Under the pieces are notes generated by a model. That model saw only the letters and a list, made by a program, of their open reading frames with translations, was not told the origin of the DNA and did no database searches. This document shows positions 1 to 8,336 of a stretch of DNA of 64,000 nt, in pieces; the first letter of the stretch is position 1; the number at the start of each line of letters is the position of its first letter. Position numbers and translations under genes: made by a program. This stretch comes from Albidovulum sp. (GTDB lineage: Bacteria; Pseudomonadota; Alphaproteobacteria; Rhodobacterales; Rhodobacteraceae), in contig JALSJQ010000011.1 of NCBI GenBank assembly GCA_026989275.1, positions 1 through 64,000 on the forward strand, written 5' to 3'.

Positions 1-261
1 CTCTTCGGTCATGTTGCGGGCGAGTGATTTCAGTCCATGCCATCGTGATCCCCTCCGAATCGTCAATCCAAAGGGAATCACAACAGACTGAAATCACTCA
101 ACTTCAATTTTCGGTTGGGCTCTGAGAATATCTAACATGAGAAAATTTCGGAAAACCTGCCGGGAGCAACTTCGAATCCGGTGGCCGAAGCCCCGGAAGC
201 CGAGCCCGGCATCGGCCTTCCCGCCGCCTCGCGCCCGCCCCCTCCGCGCAGTCGCCTGCGC
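1..261. other. Left-edge intergenic region, AT-richer than the rest
   Basis: No gene can be supported here. The stretch 60-165 is clearly AT-richer than the flanks and read leftward holds plausible promoter hexamers (for example TATTCT near 130). The strongest structure is the nested inverted repeat at 22-99, listed separately. An ATG on the minus strand at 12-10 could start a leftward gene (first codons Met-Thr-Glu-Glu) but has no visible Shine-Dalgarno and only four codons lie inside the window. If the petP-petR-petABC order of Rhodobacter capsulatus holds, the Rieske protein gene would lie just to the left; that is inference, not seen. Confidence 0.5.
22..99. repeat. 78-bp nested inverted repeat
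   Basis: The outer arms are a perfect 14-bp inverted repeat: GAGTGATTTCAGTC at 22-35 and its complement at 86-99. Inside them sits a second inverted repeat, GTGATCCCCT at 45-54 against AGGGAATCAC at 72-81 (9 of 10 positions pair), leaving a 17-nt loop. Each arm carries GTGATYYC, so the element has four such half-sites. It could be a cruciform or RNA hairpin, a clustered regulator site, or a decayed miniature element. It is not followed by a T-run on either strand, so it is not a simple intrinsic terminator. Confidence 0.8.
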
Positions 262-987
262 TCAATCCGGCACCAGCATGTAGCCTTCGCCGCGCACGGT
301 GCGCAGATAGCGCGGATTCTTCGGGTCGGGTTCGATCTTGCGCCGAAGGCGGGTGATCTGCACGTCCACCGCCCGCTCCTGGGCCCGGCCCTGCCCCCGG
401 CCGAGCTTCTCGACCAGCTCCGCCCGGCTCACCGGCTCGTTCGGCCGCGCCGCGAGAATGCCCATCACCGCGCTTTCGGTGGCGGTGAGATGCACCGGTC
501 CGTCGGCATCGGTCAATTCGCCGCGGGCCACATCGAAACGAAGCGCCCCGAGGCGCAGCCGGCGCGGCGTCGTCCGGGCCGCATCATCGGGCCGGCGGCG
601 CAGGATGGCGTTGATCCTCAGAAGCAGCTCGCGCGGCTCGAAAGGCTTGGGGAGGTAATCGTCCGCTCCGGCCTCGAGCCCCGCGATGCGGTCCTCGGTG
701 TCGCCGCGGGCCGTGAGCAGCAGGATCGGCACATCCGCCCCCGAACCGCGCAGATCGCGCGTGAGGGTGAGGCCGTCGGTCTTCGGCATCATCACGTCGA
801 GGATGACGAGATCGAAGGCCAGCCCCTGCAGCAGCCGCCGTGCCTGTTCGGCGTCGCGGGCGGTCGAAACGAGAAAGCCGCCTCGGCGCAGATATTGCGC
901 GAGAAGGCGCCGCAGCCGCTCGTCATCGTCCACCACCAGCAGGTGGTGCCGCAGCGTGGCGTCACTCTCCCGGGAGCCCGCCGACAT
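262..987 (-). CDS. petR: OmpR/PhoB-family DNA-binding response regulator (PetR-like)
   Basis: A two-component response regulator of 241 residues. The N-terminal receiver domain (about 15-130) has the acidic triad DDD near 20-22, the phospho-acceptor Asp64 in an ILDVMMP motif, Thr92 and Lys114 (PKPF). The C-terminal winged helix ends in the family motif RTVRGEGYM. I chose ATG 987 because AAGGAGG lies 8 nt upstream; a longer start at 1026 would overlap the stop of the MarR gene by ATGA. The pair MarR-OmpR matches petP-petR, found upstream of the cytochrome bc1 operon in Rhodobacter capsulatus. No histidine kinase gene is adjacent, as is usual for petR. The symbol rests on order and family and should be read as PetR-like. 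Confidence 0.85.
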   Translation of the reverse strand: MSAGSRESDATLRHHLLVVDDDERLRRLLAQYLRRGGFLVSTARDAEQARRLLQGLAFDLVILDVMMPKTDGLTLTRDLRGSGADVPILLLTARGDTEDRIAGLEAGADDYLPKPFEPRELLLRINAILRRRPDDAARTTPRRLRLGALRFDVARGELTDADGPVHLTATESAVMGILAARPNEPVSRAELVEKLGRGQGRAQERAVDVQITRLRRKIEPDPKNPRYLRTVRGEGYMLVPD

Positions 988-1022
988 CGTTCGGCCCTCC
1001 TTCATGCCGTCCCGTCGTGCCG

Positions 1023-1544
1023 TCATGCGCCGTCGCGGCGCCGGCGCAAGGCTTCGTAATGACGGCGCAGATCGGGGTCCATCATGTGTTCGAGCACGGT
1101 GCGGAAGCCGGCCACCGCCTCGGGGCCGGCCGCACGATAGGCCGCCCGGACCCGCCTGCGCTGGGCCTCGGACAGCTCCCGCTCGAAAGCCTCGCCCTTC
1201 GCGGTGAGATAAAGGTTGCGCTGGCGCCGGTCCTGTTCCCCGACCCGGCTCTCGACGAGTCCATCGTCGATCAGCCGCCGCAGAACCCGGTTGAGTGACT
1301 GCTTGGTGACCCCGAGAATGTCGAGCAGGTTGTTCACCGTCGTGCCGGGGAAACGCTTGATGAAATGGATCGCCCGGTGATGGGCCCGCCCGTAGCCGCT
1401 CCTGGCGAGGATTCGGTCCGGGTCGGCCGTGAAACCGCGATAGGCGAAGAACATCGCCTCGATCCCGCGGCGGATCTGGTCGTCGGTCAGGAAGAGGAGA
1501 TCCTCGTCTCCCGAATCCGTTCTCTTGCGCAACCGCTCGTTCAT
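1023..1544 (-). CDS. petP: MarR-family transcriptional regulator (PetP-like)
   Basis: A 173-residue winged-helix regulator. The central region (about 60-130) has the MarR helix-turn-helix (NNLLDILGVTKQSLNRVLRR) followed by the wing motif with DRRQRNLYLTAKG. It is the first gene of a leftward pair with the response regulator, whose longest reading frame overlaps its stop codon. The order and direction match petP-petR of Rhodobacter, where petP is needed for growth under several conditions. The region upstream (1545-1765) carries three TATGTCA/AATGTYA half-sites that could serve autoregulation and also sit on the divergent aminotransferase promoter. Family assignment is firm; the petP name is inferred from context. 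Confidence 0.82.
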   Translation of the reverse strand: MNERLRKRTDSGDEDLLFLTDDQIRRGIEAMFFAYRGFTADPDRILARSGYGRAHHRAIHFIKRFPGTTVNNLLDILGVTKQSLNRVLRRLIDDGLVESRVGEQDRRQRNLYLTAKGEAFERELSEAQRRRVRAAYRAAGPEAVAGFRTVLEHMMDPDLRRHYEALRRRRDGA

Positions 1545-1623
1545 TCTCTCTTCCTCTCGCCCCGTCTTCCTTCCGCCCCCGGCCCGGCGACCGCTGCGAC
1601 CTGATGTCCCTGCCGTTTCAGTT

Positions 1624-1665
1624 TATGTCAGCTTCGTTGACATTCCAAGCAGCAAATGTTAGCGA
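1624..1665. promoter_or_regulatory. Divergent control region with MarR-type half-sites and a -35/-10 pair
   Basis: ATGTCA at 1625-1630 and TGACAT at 1638-1643 form a perfect 6-N7-6 dyad, and AATGTTA at 1655-1661 is a third copy of the half-site. On the plus strand TTGACA at 1637-1642, 17 nt, then TAGCGA at 1660-1665 reads as a promoter for the aminotransferase gene, so the dyad would overlap its -35 box. A bound regulator such as the adjacent MarR protein would be expected to block it. Sites are seen; the binding protein is inferred. Confidence 0.5.
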
Positions 1666-1765
1666 TTCGTCAGGTTCACGCAATAATATGTCCGAGACGG
1701 GCCTTTCGGGGCAACTTGTCGGAAGATCCCTTGCCCCCGACCGGCGGCATGTGCGGGAGGACGAG

Positions 1766-2644
1766 ATGGCGGAAAGCGGATACGACGATCGCGACGGCTG
1801 GATCTGGCTGGACGGCAAGATGGTCCCCTGGCGCGAGGCCAACACCCATGTGCTGACCCATGCGCTGCATTACGCCAGCGCCGTCTTCGAGGGAGAACGG
1901 GCCTATGGCGGCAGGATCTTCAGGTCGCGGGCGCATTCCGAGCGGCTGCTCAATTCCGGCAGGCTCCTCGACATGCCGATCCCCTGGTCGGTGGACGAGA
2001 TCGAGGCCGCCAAGGCGGAGGCGCTCGAAGCGAACGGCCTCGAGGATGCCTATGTCCGCGTCATCGCCTGGCGCGGCGCCGGCCCCGACATGGGCGTGGC
2101 CTCGGCGCGCAACCCGGTCCGCATGGCCGTCGCCGCCTGGCCCTGGGGGGCCTATTACGGCGACGCCCGCCTCAAGGGCGCCCGGCTCGACATCTCCCGC
2201 TGGAAGCGGCCGAGCCCGGAGACCATCCCCTCCCACGCCAAGGCCGCGGGGCTCTACATGATCTGCACCATGTCGAAGCACGAGGCCGAGGCGAAAGGCT
2301 GCTCGGACGCCCTGATGCTCGACTATCGCGGCCATGTCGCCGAAGCCACGGGCGCCAACATCTTCTTCGTCAAGGATGGCGAGGTGCACACGCCCCTGCC
2401 GGACTGCTTTCTCGACGGCATCACCCGGCAGACCGTGATCGCGCTTCTGAAGGAGCGCGGCATTCCGGTCCACGAACGCCACATCCGCCCCGAAGAGCTC
2501 GACGGTTTCGAGCAGTGCTGGCTGACGGGGACCGCCGCCGAGGTCACGCCCGTCGCCGAAATCGGCCCTCACCGTTACGAGGTGGGCGACCTTGCCCGCG
2601 AAATGGTCAGCGCCTATGACGCGCTCGTGCGCAGCGGGGAGTGA
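1766..2644 (+). CDS. ilvE: Branched-chain amino acid aminotransferase
   Basis: PLP-dependent fold-type IV transaminase of 292 residues. It interconverts leucine, isoleucine and valine with their 2-oxo acids, using glutamate/2-oxoglutarate. The sequence shows the family N-terminus (HVLTHALHYASAVFEGER), the PLP lysine in PSHAKAAGLY at about residue 159, and the cofactor-binding EATGANIFFV motif. An open frame continues upstream to 1604, but ATG 1766 is preferred: GGGAGG lies 5 nt before it and the protein then begins like other IlvE proteins. The gene is divergent from the PetP/PetR pair and stands alone; leuCD and leuB, which feed the same pathway, are elsewhere in the window. Confidence 0.92.
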   Translation: MAESGYDDRDGWIWLDGKMVPWREANTHVLTHALHYASAVFEGERAYGGRIFRSRAHSERLLNSGRLLDMPIPWSVDEIEAAKAEALEANGLEDAYVRVIAWRGAGPDMGVASARNPVRMAVAAWPWGAYYGDARLKGARLDISRWKRPSPETIPSHAKAAGLYMICTMSKHEAEAKGCSDALMLDYRGHVAEATGANIFFVKDGEVHTPLPDCFLDGITRQTVIALLKERGIPVHERHIRPEELDGFEQCWLTGTAAEVTPVAEIGPHRYEVGDLAREMVSAYDALVRSGE

Positions 2645-2724
2645 CCATCCCTTGAGGCGCGCCACCGGCGCTGATATTCTTTCCCTACGGGAAGCACCAC
2701 CCACAAGGCAGGTCAGGTGCAAGA

Positions 2725-3228
2725 ATGGAGGCCGAAATAGTCACCCCGAACGGTACTGCGGTCCCCGCCGCAGCTGCGTCTGGCAACACCGCGAACGAAG
2801 GCATGTCGCCCGACGACCTTTCCGCATCCGCCCCGTCCGTCGAGGCGGTTCTCGAACGGATCCTCGCCTCGCTTGACGATGACAAGGCCGAAGGGATCAT
2901 CCCGATCGATCTGCGGGGCAAGTCTCCGATCGCCGACTGGATGGTGATCTGCTCGGGCCGCTCCAGCCGTCAGGTGACGGCGATCTCGGAGCATCTCGTG
3001 CGGAACCTCAAGGCCGATCTCGCCCTTCACTGCCGTGTCGAAGGCAAGGATCAGGGCGACTGGGTGCTGATCGATTGCGGCGACATCGTCGTCCATGTCT
3101 TCCGCCCCGAGATCCGCGAATTCTACCAGCTCGAAAAGATCTGGCTCGAGCCCGAGGAGCTGGCCGCCGCCGGTTTCGCCCCGGCCGGCACGGCTTCCCC
3201 GGAAGCGGCGACCGACGCCACCCCGTGA
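2725..3228 (+). CDS. rsfS: Ribosome silencing factor RsfS
   Basis: RsfS (Iojap/DUF143 family) binds ribosomal protein uL14 and stops the 30S and 50S subunits joining when nutrients run low. The conserved domain begins around residue 40 (ILASLDDDKAEGIIPIDLRG) and includes the typical IADWMVICSGRSSRQVTAI and DCGDIVVHVF segments. With 167 residues it is longer than most members because of a poorly conserved Ala-rich N-terminus; an ATG at 2803 would give a more usual size, so the start is uncertain. Its stop codon overlaps the GTG start of rlmH, the common rsfS-rlmH pairing. Confidence 0.9.
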   Translation: MEAEIVTPNGTAVPAAAASGNTANEGMSPDDLSASAPSVEAVLERILASLDDDKAEGIIPIDLRGKSPIADWMVICSGRSSRQVTAISEHLVRNLKADLALHCRVEGKDQGDWVLIDCGDIVVHVFRPEIREFYQLEKIWLEPEELAAAGFAPAGTASPEAATDATP

Positions 3229-3698
3229 CACGGTTGCACATCCTCGCCATCGGCCGGGCCGGCCGCGGCCCCGAGGCCGAGCTCGTGGACGACTATCGCC
3301 GCCGCCTCGCCCGGCAGGGGCGCCGGGTCGGGCTCGGTCCGCTCGAGATCGTCGAACTCGAGCCGCGCGGCAGGGGCGGCCGGGATGCCGAGGCGGCCCT
3401 TCTCGAGAGGCATCTGCCGAAAGGGGCCCGGATCGTCGCCCTCGACGAGCGGGGGAAGATGCTGTCCTCGCCCGATCTCGCCCGCTGGATCGGGGCGGTG
3501 CGCGACGGGGGCGCCGGCGACATCGCCTTTCTCCTCGGCGGCGCCGACGGGCTTGCCCCCGCCCTGCGCGAACGGGCCGATCTGGTACTTTCCTTCGGAC
3601 CGATGGTCTGGCCCCATCTCCTCGCCCGCGCCATGCTGAGCGAACAGCTCTACCGCGCCACGACCATCCTTGCCGGCACGCCCTATCACCGCGGCTGA
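3225..3698 (+). CDS. rlmH: 23S rRNA pseudouridine-1915 N3-methyltransferase RlmH
   Basis: SPOUT-class methyltransferase that uses SAM to methylate pseudouridine 1915 in helix 69 of 23S rRNA on the assembled 70S ribosome. The 157-residue product matches the family length (E. coli 155). It begins TRLHILAIGRAG, has the LDERGK motif, the knot region FLLGGADGL, and the C-terminal signature LLARAMLSEQLYRA...PYHRG. The GTG start overlaps the rsfS stop, so the two are translationally coupled. The frame is open upstream to 3075 but that part is rsfS in another frame. Confidence 0.95.
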   Translation: MTRLHILAIGRAGRGPEAELVDDYRRRLARQGRRVGLGPLEIVELEPRGRGGRDAEAALLERHLPKGARIVALDERGKMLSSPDLARWIGAVRDGGAGDIAFLLGGADGLAPALRERADLVLSFGPMVWPHLLARAMLSEQLYRATTILAGTPYHRG

Positions 3699-3805
3699 GC
3701 CGGCCCTGCGCCGGAACCGGCGCTTCCCTGCCCATGCCGCCTTGTCCATGACGCGCCTGCGGCCTATGACAGGGCAGCCCGCGCCCGCCCAGCAAAGAGG
3801 CCCCC

Positions 3806-5446
3806 ATGACCACTTCCTCCGCCGATCCCCACAAGGCCGCGACCGCCGCATCCGCCCTGCCGCCGCGTCCGGTGGTGCTGATGATCCTCGACGGCTGGGG
3901 CCTGCGGGAAGAGCGCGAGGCCAACGCGCCCGCCCTTGCCGACACGCCGAATTTCGACCGCATCTTCCGCACCTGCCCGCGCGCCACCCTCGTCACCCAT
4001 GGCCGCGATGTCGGCCTGCCGCCGGGGCAGATGGGCAATTCCGAGGTCGGTCACATGAATCTCGGGGCCGGCCGGGTGGTGGCGATGGATCTCGGCAGGA
4101 TCGATCTCGCTATCGAGGACGGCAGCTTCGCCGCCGCGCCGGCGCTCAGGCGTTTCATCGCCGCGCTCAAACAGTCGGGCGGCACGGCCCATGTGTTCGG
4201 TCTCGTTTCCGACGGGGGCGTTCACAGCCATATCGACCACATGAAGGCGGCGATCCGCACATTGGCCGGGGAGAACATTCCCGTCGTCGTCCATGCCGTG
4301 ACGGACGGGCGCGACGTACCGCCGGGCTCGGCCGAGGGCTATCTGCGCGACCTCATGGAGGCCCTGCCCGAAGGGGCGCGCATCGGCACGGTGACGGGGC
4401 GCTACTACGCCATGGACCGCGACCATCGCTGGGAGCGGATCGAACCGGCCTACCGCGCCATCGTCGGGGCCGAGAGCCCCTTCATCGCGCCCGACCCGAT
4501 CGCCGCCATCGAGGCTGCCGATGCACGGGGCGAGAGCGACGAATTCATCCAGCCCACGGTGATCGACGGCCATCCCGGCATGAAGGACGGCGACGGGATC
4601 TTCTCGATCAACTTCCGGGCCGACCGGGTGCGTGAAATCCTCTCCGCCCTGGGAGAGCCCGCTTTCGACCATTTCGACGTGCGCCGCCGGCCCCGCCTCG
4701 CCGCCATGCTCGGCATGGTCCAATATTCCGATGTGCACGATACGTTCATGGACGCCGTCTTCCCCAACGAAGACATCGTGCACACGCTGGGGGAATGGCT
4801 CTCTCTTCACGGCAAGAAGCAGTTTCGCCTCGCCGAGACGGAGAAATACCCCCATGTCACCTTCTTCTTCAACGGCGGCCGCGAAGAGCCCTGGCCGGGG
4901 GAGGAGCGCTTCATGCCGCCAAGCCCCAAGGTGGCGACCTACGACCTTCAACCCGAGATGTCGGCCCCTGCGGTGACAGAGAAGCTGGTCGAGGCGATCC
5001 GCTCCGACAGCTACGATCTCATCGTGGTCAACTACGCCAACCCCGACATGGTGGGCCATACCGGCGTGCTCGATGCGGCCATCGCCGCCGTCGAGGCGGT
5101 CGATCGGGGGCTCGGCGCCGCGCTCGAAGCCGTCGAGGAGATGGGCGGGGCAATGATCGTTACCGCCGATCACGGCAATTGCGAGCTGATGGTCGATCCT
5201 GCGACCGGCGCGCCTCACACCGCCCACACCACCAACCCGGTGCCGGTGATCCTCGTCGGCGGACCCGGGGGGGCGCGGCTGCGGCCGGGCCGCCTTGCCG
5301 ATGTCGCGCCGACGCTTCTCGAGCTGATGGGGCTCGAGCCGTCGCCCGAGATGACCGGGCGCAGTCTGATCGAACGGGGCGCATCCGCTCCCGGGACGCT
5401 CGAGCAGGCGGCGGTCGCGAAAACCCCGGTCGAACAGAGCCGATGA
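3806..5446 (+). CDS. gpmI: 2,3-bisphosphoglycerate-independent phosphoglycerate mutase
   Basis: Glycolytic/gluconeogenic enzyme converting 3-phosphoglycerate to 2-phosphoglycerate with two Mn ions, 546 residues. The N-terminal metal site DGWGLREE and the phospho-serine motif GNSEVGHMNLGAGR are intact, as are the C-terminal metal ligands in NYANPDMVGHTG and VTADHGNCE. A short Ala-rich leader (about 20 residues) precedes the conserved start. AAAGAGG lies upstream of the ATG. It overlaps envC by ATGA, and the order gpmI-envC-ctpA is common in alphaproteobacteria. No cofactor-dependent mutase is visible in the window. Confidence 0.96.
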   Translation: MTTSSADPHKAATAASALPPRPVVLMILDGWGLREEREANAPALADTPNFDRIFRTCPRATLVTHGRDVGLPPGQMGNSEVGHMNLGAGRVVAMDLGRIDLAIEDGSFAAAPALRRFIAALKQSGGTAHVFGLVSDGGVHSHIDHMKAAIRTLAGENIPVVVHAVTDGRDVPPGSAEGYLRDLMEALPEGARIGTVTGRYYAMDRDHRWERIEPAYRAIVGAESPFIAPDPIAAIEAADARGESDEFIQPTVIDGHPGMKDGDGIFSINFRADRVREILSALGEPAFDHFDVRRRPRLAAMLGMVQYSDVHDTFMDAVFPNEDIVHTLGEWLSLHGKKQFRLAETEKYPHVTFFFNGGREEPWPGEERFMPPSPKVATYDLQPEMSAPAVTEKLVEAIRSDSYDLIVVNYANPDMVGHTGVLDAAIAAVEAVDRGLGAALEAVEEMGGAMIVTADHGNCELMVDPATGAPHTAHTTNPVPVILVGGPGGARLRPGRLADVAPTLLELMGLEPSPEMTGRSLIERGASAPGTLEQAAVAKTPVEQSR

Positions 5447-6606
5447 TCCCGCTTCGCCTGCTGCCGGCCCTGTTTGTCGCAACGCCGCTTCTGCTCGCGG
5501 CGTTCGCCGGCCGCGTGACGGCACAGGAAACGGCGCCGCCTCCTCCCGGCGCAACGGCACCGGCCGCACGCAAGGTCGCCATCGCCGCCGACCGGCTGCG
5601 CGAGGCGCGCGCCGCCCTCGCCCGGGCGGAGAACACGAAGGAACGGCGCCGGGCCCTTGCCGCCGCCATCGAGAGCTACGAGAGCGCCCTCGGCGAGATG
5701 CGGGCCGAGCTGCGCCGCCTCACCATCCGCAGCCGCAGGATCGAGGCTGAGCTCGCAGCCCGTCGTGCGGACAGCGCGGCCCTTCTCGCCGCCCTCGTGG
5801 GCATTGCCCGCACCCCGCCGCCGGGACTGCTCGCCCATGCCGGCGGGCCCGTCGCGGCGGTAAGGGCGGCGATGATCCTCGAGACGAGCCGCGCCCGACT
5901 CGAACGCCGGCTTTCCCGGCTGGCCGCGAGCTGGCGCGAGGCCGAGGCCCTGCGTCGGCGCCGCGAGGAAACGGTCACGGCCGTCACCACCGCGCTCGCC
6001 GAGCTGCAGAAAGCCCGTGCCCGCCTCGCCGCCGCCGTGGCCGAACGCCGGCGCGGCCGGCTCGTGCCCGTCGAGGCGGCACTTCTGGCCGATCTGGCCC
6101 GCTCCGCCGCCACGCTCGACGAATTCGCCGCCGCGCTGATCGCCGATCCGGCGACGGTGCCCCATGCGAAGGAGCATCCGCAGATGCGCCCCGCCCTGCC
6201 CCGCGGTGCCCGCATCCTATACCGAGCCGGCGAAGCGGACGCGGCCGGCATCCGCCGCCCCGGCCTCGTCCTCGCCCTGCCGCCGGGCAGCCTGCTCACC
6301 AGTCCGGTCGATGCCACCGTGCGCTATGCCGGACCGCTTGCCCGCTACGGAAACGTGATCGTTCTCGAACCCGACCCGGCCCGTCTCGTCATTTTCTCCG
6401 GGCTCGGAACCCTTTACGCGGATACCGGAGACGTCGTCGTGAGGGGCGACCCCATCGGCCTTGCAGCCGGCAATCCGCCGGTGCCGCAGAACGCGACCGA
6501 TAGCCCCTTGCTCGACGCGCCCGCTTCGGCCACGCTCTATCTCGAGCTCCGCGAGAAGGGCAAACCGGTGGATCCGCTCGTCTGGTTCACCTCTTCCAGG
6601 GATTGA
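5443..6606 (+). CDS. envC: EnvC-like murein hydrolase activator (M23-family fold)
   Basis: 387-residue exported protein with an N-terminal signal peptide (LLPALFVATPLLLAAFA, ending near AQE), a long coiled coil rich in Arg, Glu and Ala (about 45-235), and a C-terminal LytM/M23-like domain (about 255-387). The LytM domain starts near LTSPVDATVRYAGPL and has RYGNVIVLEP and LYLELREKGKPVDPL, but the HxxxD zinc motif is not seen and HxH is replaced by LYLEL, as in catalytically dead EnvC-type activators of division amidases. Role in daughter cell separation is inferred from that family. The ATG overlaps the gpmI stop. Confidence 0.85.
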   Translation: MIPLRLLPALFVATPLLLAAFAGRVTAQETAPPPPGATAPAARKVAIAADRLREARAALARAENTKERRRALAAAIESYESALGEMRAELRRLTIRSRRIEAELAARRADSAALLAALVGIARTPPPGLLAHAGGPVAAVRAAMILETSRARLERRLSRLAASWREAEALRRRREETVTAVTTALAELQKARARLAAAVAERRRGRLVPVEAALLADLARSAATLDEFAAALIADPATVPHAKEHPQMRPALPRGARILYRAGEADAAGIRRPGLVLALPPGSLLTSPVDATVRYAGPLARYGNVIVLEPDPARLVIFSGLGTLYADTGDVVVRGDPIGLAAGNPPVPQNATDSPLLDAPASATLYLELREKGKPVDPLVWFTSSRD

Positions 6607-6611
6607 GACAC

Positions 6612-7985
6612 ATGAGGAAGTTCGTTCTCTTTGCACTTGCCGGCATCGGTCTCGGCGTCGGCCTCACGACCCAGCTGGCCGCCCCCCTCATCGCCGAGGA
6701 GAAGGGGCGCAAGCTCACTGTCTATCAAGCGCTCGACCTCTTCGGAGACGCCTTCGAGCGCATCCGCACCTATTACGTCGAGCCGGTGGACGAGAAGAAG
6801 CTCGTCGAAGCCGCGATCAACGGGATGCTGACCTCGCTCGACCCCCATTCGAGCTACCTGCCGCCCAAGGACTTCGCCGACATGCAGGTCAACACCAAGG
6901 GCGAATTCGGCGGGCTCGGCATCGAGGTGACCATGGAGAACGGCTACATCAAGGTCGTCTCTCCCATCGACGGCACGCCGGCGGCCAGGGCTGGCATCCA
7001 GGCCGGTGACCTCATCACCCATATCAACGGTGAATCCGTGCTCGGCATGACGCTCGACGAGGCGGTGGAGAAGATGCGCGGCCCCGTCGGCACCGACATC
7101 ACCATCACGGTCTTCCGCAAGGGCAAGGACAAGCCCTTCGACGTCACCATCACCCGCGACGTGATCAGGATCGCCGCCGTCAAGCCCCGGCTCGAGGGGC
7201 GTTTCGGCATTCTGCGGATCACCACCTTCAACGAACAGACCTATCCGGGTCTCGAGGAGGGGATCCGCAAGCTGGCCGAGGAAGCGGGCGGCATGGACAA
7301 GATCGACGGCTTCATCATCGATCTGCGCAACAACCCGGGCGGGCTCCTCAACCAGGCGATCAAGGTCGCCGACGCCTTCCTCGAGAAGGGCGAGATCGTT
7401 TCGACCCGTGGGCGCAACCCCGAGGATGGCGAACGCTTCTTCGCCTCGCCCGGCGATCTGGCCGAGGGCAAGCCGATCGTGGTGCTCGTGAACGGCGGCA
7501 CGGCTTCCGCGTCCGAGATCGTCTCGGGCGCGCTGCAGGACCACCGGCGGGCCGTCATCGTCGGCACCAAGACATTCGGCAAGGGCTCGGTGCAGACCAT
7601 CATGCCGCTTCAGGGCAACGGCGCGCTGCGCATCACCACGGCGCGCTACTACACCCCTTCGGGCCGTTCGATTCAGGCGCTCGGCATCGTGCCCGATGTC
7701 GTCGTCAAGCCGCTGCCGGAGCTGGCCCAGGCCGAAAGCGACGACAAGATGGCCGAACGCTTCCGCCGTTCCGAGGCCCAGCTTCGCGGCCGGCTCGAGA
7801 ACGACGCCATCACCGAGGAGCAGAAGAAGAAGCTCGAGGAGGAACTGAAGGCCCTCGAACGCGAAGAGAAACTGCGCCGCGAGGACTTCCAGCTCTCCTA
7901 TGCCATCGACCTTCTGCGGGGCATGCGGGTGCTTCAGAGCCTGAAGGCGAATGCCGGCTCGGAAAAGGGTCCGGCGAAGAACTGA
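6612..7985 (+). CDS. ctpA: Carboxy-terminal processing protease, S41 family
   Basis: Periplasmic serine protease of 457 residues that trims or degrades proteins from the C-terminus. After an N-terminal signal/anchor helix (3-26) come the helical cap with LTSLDPHSSYL, a PDZ domain (about 95-175, GGLGIEV...AGIQAGDLI) and the S41 protease domain. The catalytic serine is Ser299 in GGTASASEI and the lysine is Lys324 in TKTFGKGSVQ, the family spacing. The tail after 370 is a charged coiled coil. It follows envC by 5 nt. The ATG at 6612 is preferred over a TTG at 6603. Confidence 0.95.
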   Translation: MRKFVLFALAGIGLGVGLTTQLAAPLIAEEKGRKLTVYQALDLFGDAFERIRTYYVEPVDEKKLVEAAINGMLTSLDPHSSYLPPKDFADMQVNTKGEFGGLGIEVTMENGYIKVVSPIDGTPAARAGIQAGDLITHINGESVLGMTLDEAVEKMRGPVGTDITITVFRKGKDKPFDVTITRDVIRIAAVKPRLEGRFGILRITTFNEQTYPGLEEGIRKLAEEAGGMDKIDGFIIDLRNNPGGLLNQAIKVADAFLEKGEIVSTRGRNPEDGERFFASPGDLAEGKPIVVLVNGGTASASEIVSGALQDHRRAVIVGTKTFGKGSVQTIMPLQGNGALRITTARYYTPSGRSIQALGIVPDVVVKPLPELAQAESDDKMAERFRRSEAQLRGRLENDAITEEQKKKLEEELKALEREEKLRREDFQLSYAIDLLRGMRVLQSLKANAGSEKGPAKN

Positions 7986-8336
7986 GAAACGGACACCGAG
8001 CGGCCGGCGGCTCCGGGGGGCTGCCGACCGCCGCTCTCCGGGGCCGTTCTCGGAAAGCGGCCGCGCTGCCGGCCTGGAAGTCCGCGGATGTGATGCAAGC
8101 GTGAAGCGAGCCGGGCAGGCATCGCCCAGAGGCGACGGAACGGCCCCTCGAACACGGAAAGGCCCCTTCGGCCCTCGCGTCGCGTTCGCAGGCGGATCCG
8201 GCGTTTCCCGAAGGCGGGCGGCGGGACGAGCCCGCATGCGGTTCTCCTGCGATGGGCGGCCTTCTTCTTGACTTTCCTGCCGCCATTGCCCACTCCCTGC
8301 CGTGATCTCGACACTCGACCCCGGGAGCGGATACGC
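7986..8336 (+). other. 351-nt intergenic gap between ctpA and rppH
   Basis: No convincing gene is present. Reading frames across it are short and Arg/Pro-rich and look like GC-driven noise. In many alphaproteobacteria a divergent polysaccharide deacetylase gene (YibQ/DUF610 family) lies between ctpA and the Nudix gene; it is missing here and I see no remnant. Small GC hairpins occur (for example AAAGGCCCCTTCGGCC near 8159) but none with a T-run. Confidence 0.5.

Noticed and set aside
1-12. Start of a leftward gene at the window edge (Met-Thr-Glu-Glu)
   Set aside because: Only four codons are visible and no ribosome-binding site precedes them; a Rieske gene is expected by synteny but cannot be shown.
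22-99. Reading the left-edge palindrome as an intrinsic terminator of petP-petR
   Set aside because: No T-run follows either arm, it lies more than 160 nt after the petR stop, and the arms are moderate in GC.
7951-8271. 106-residue frame in the ctpA-rppH gap
   Set aside because: It overlaps ctpA, is dominated by Arg, Gly and Pro as expected for off-frame GC-rich DNA, and shows no family motif.
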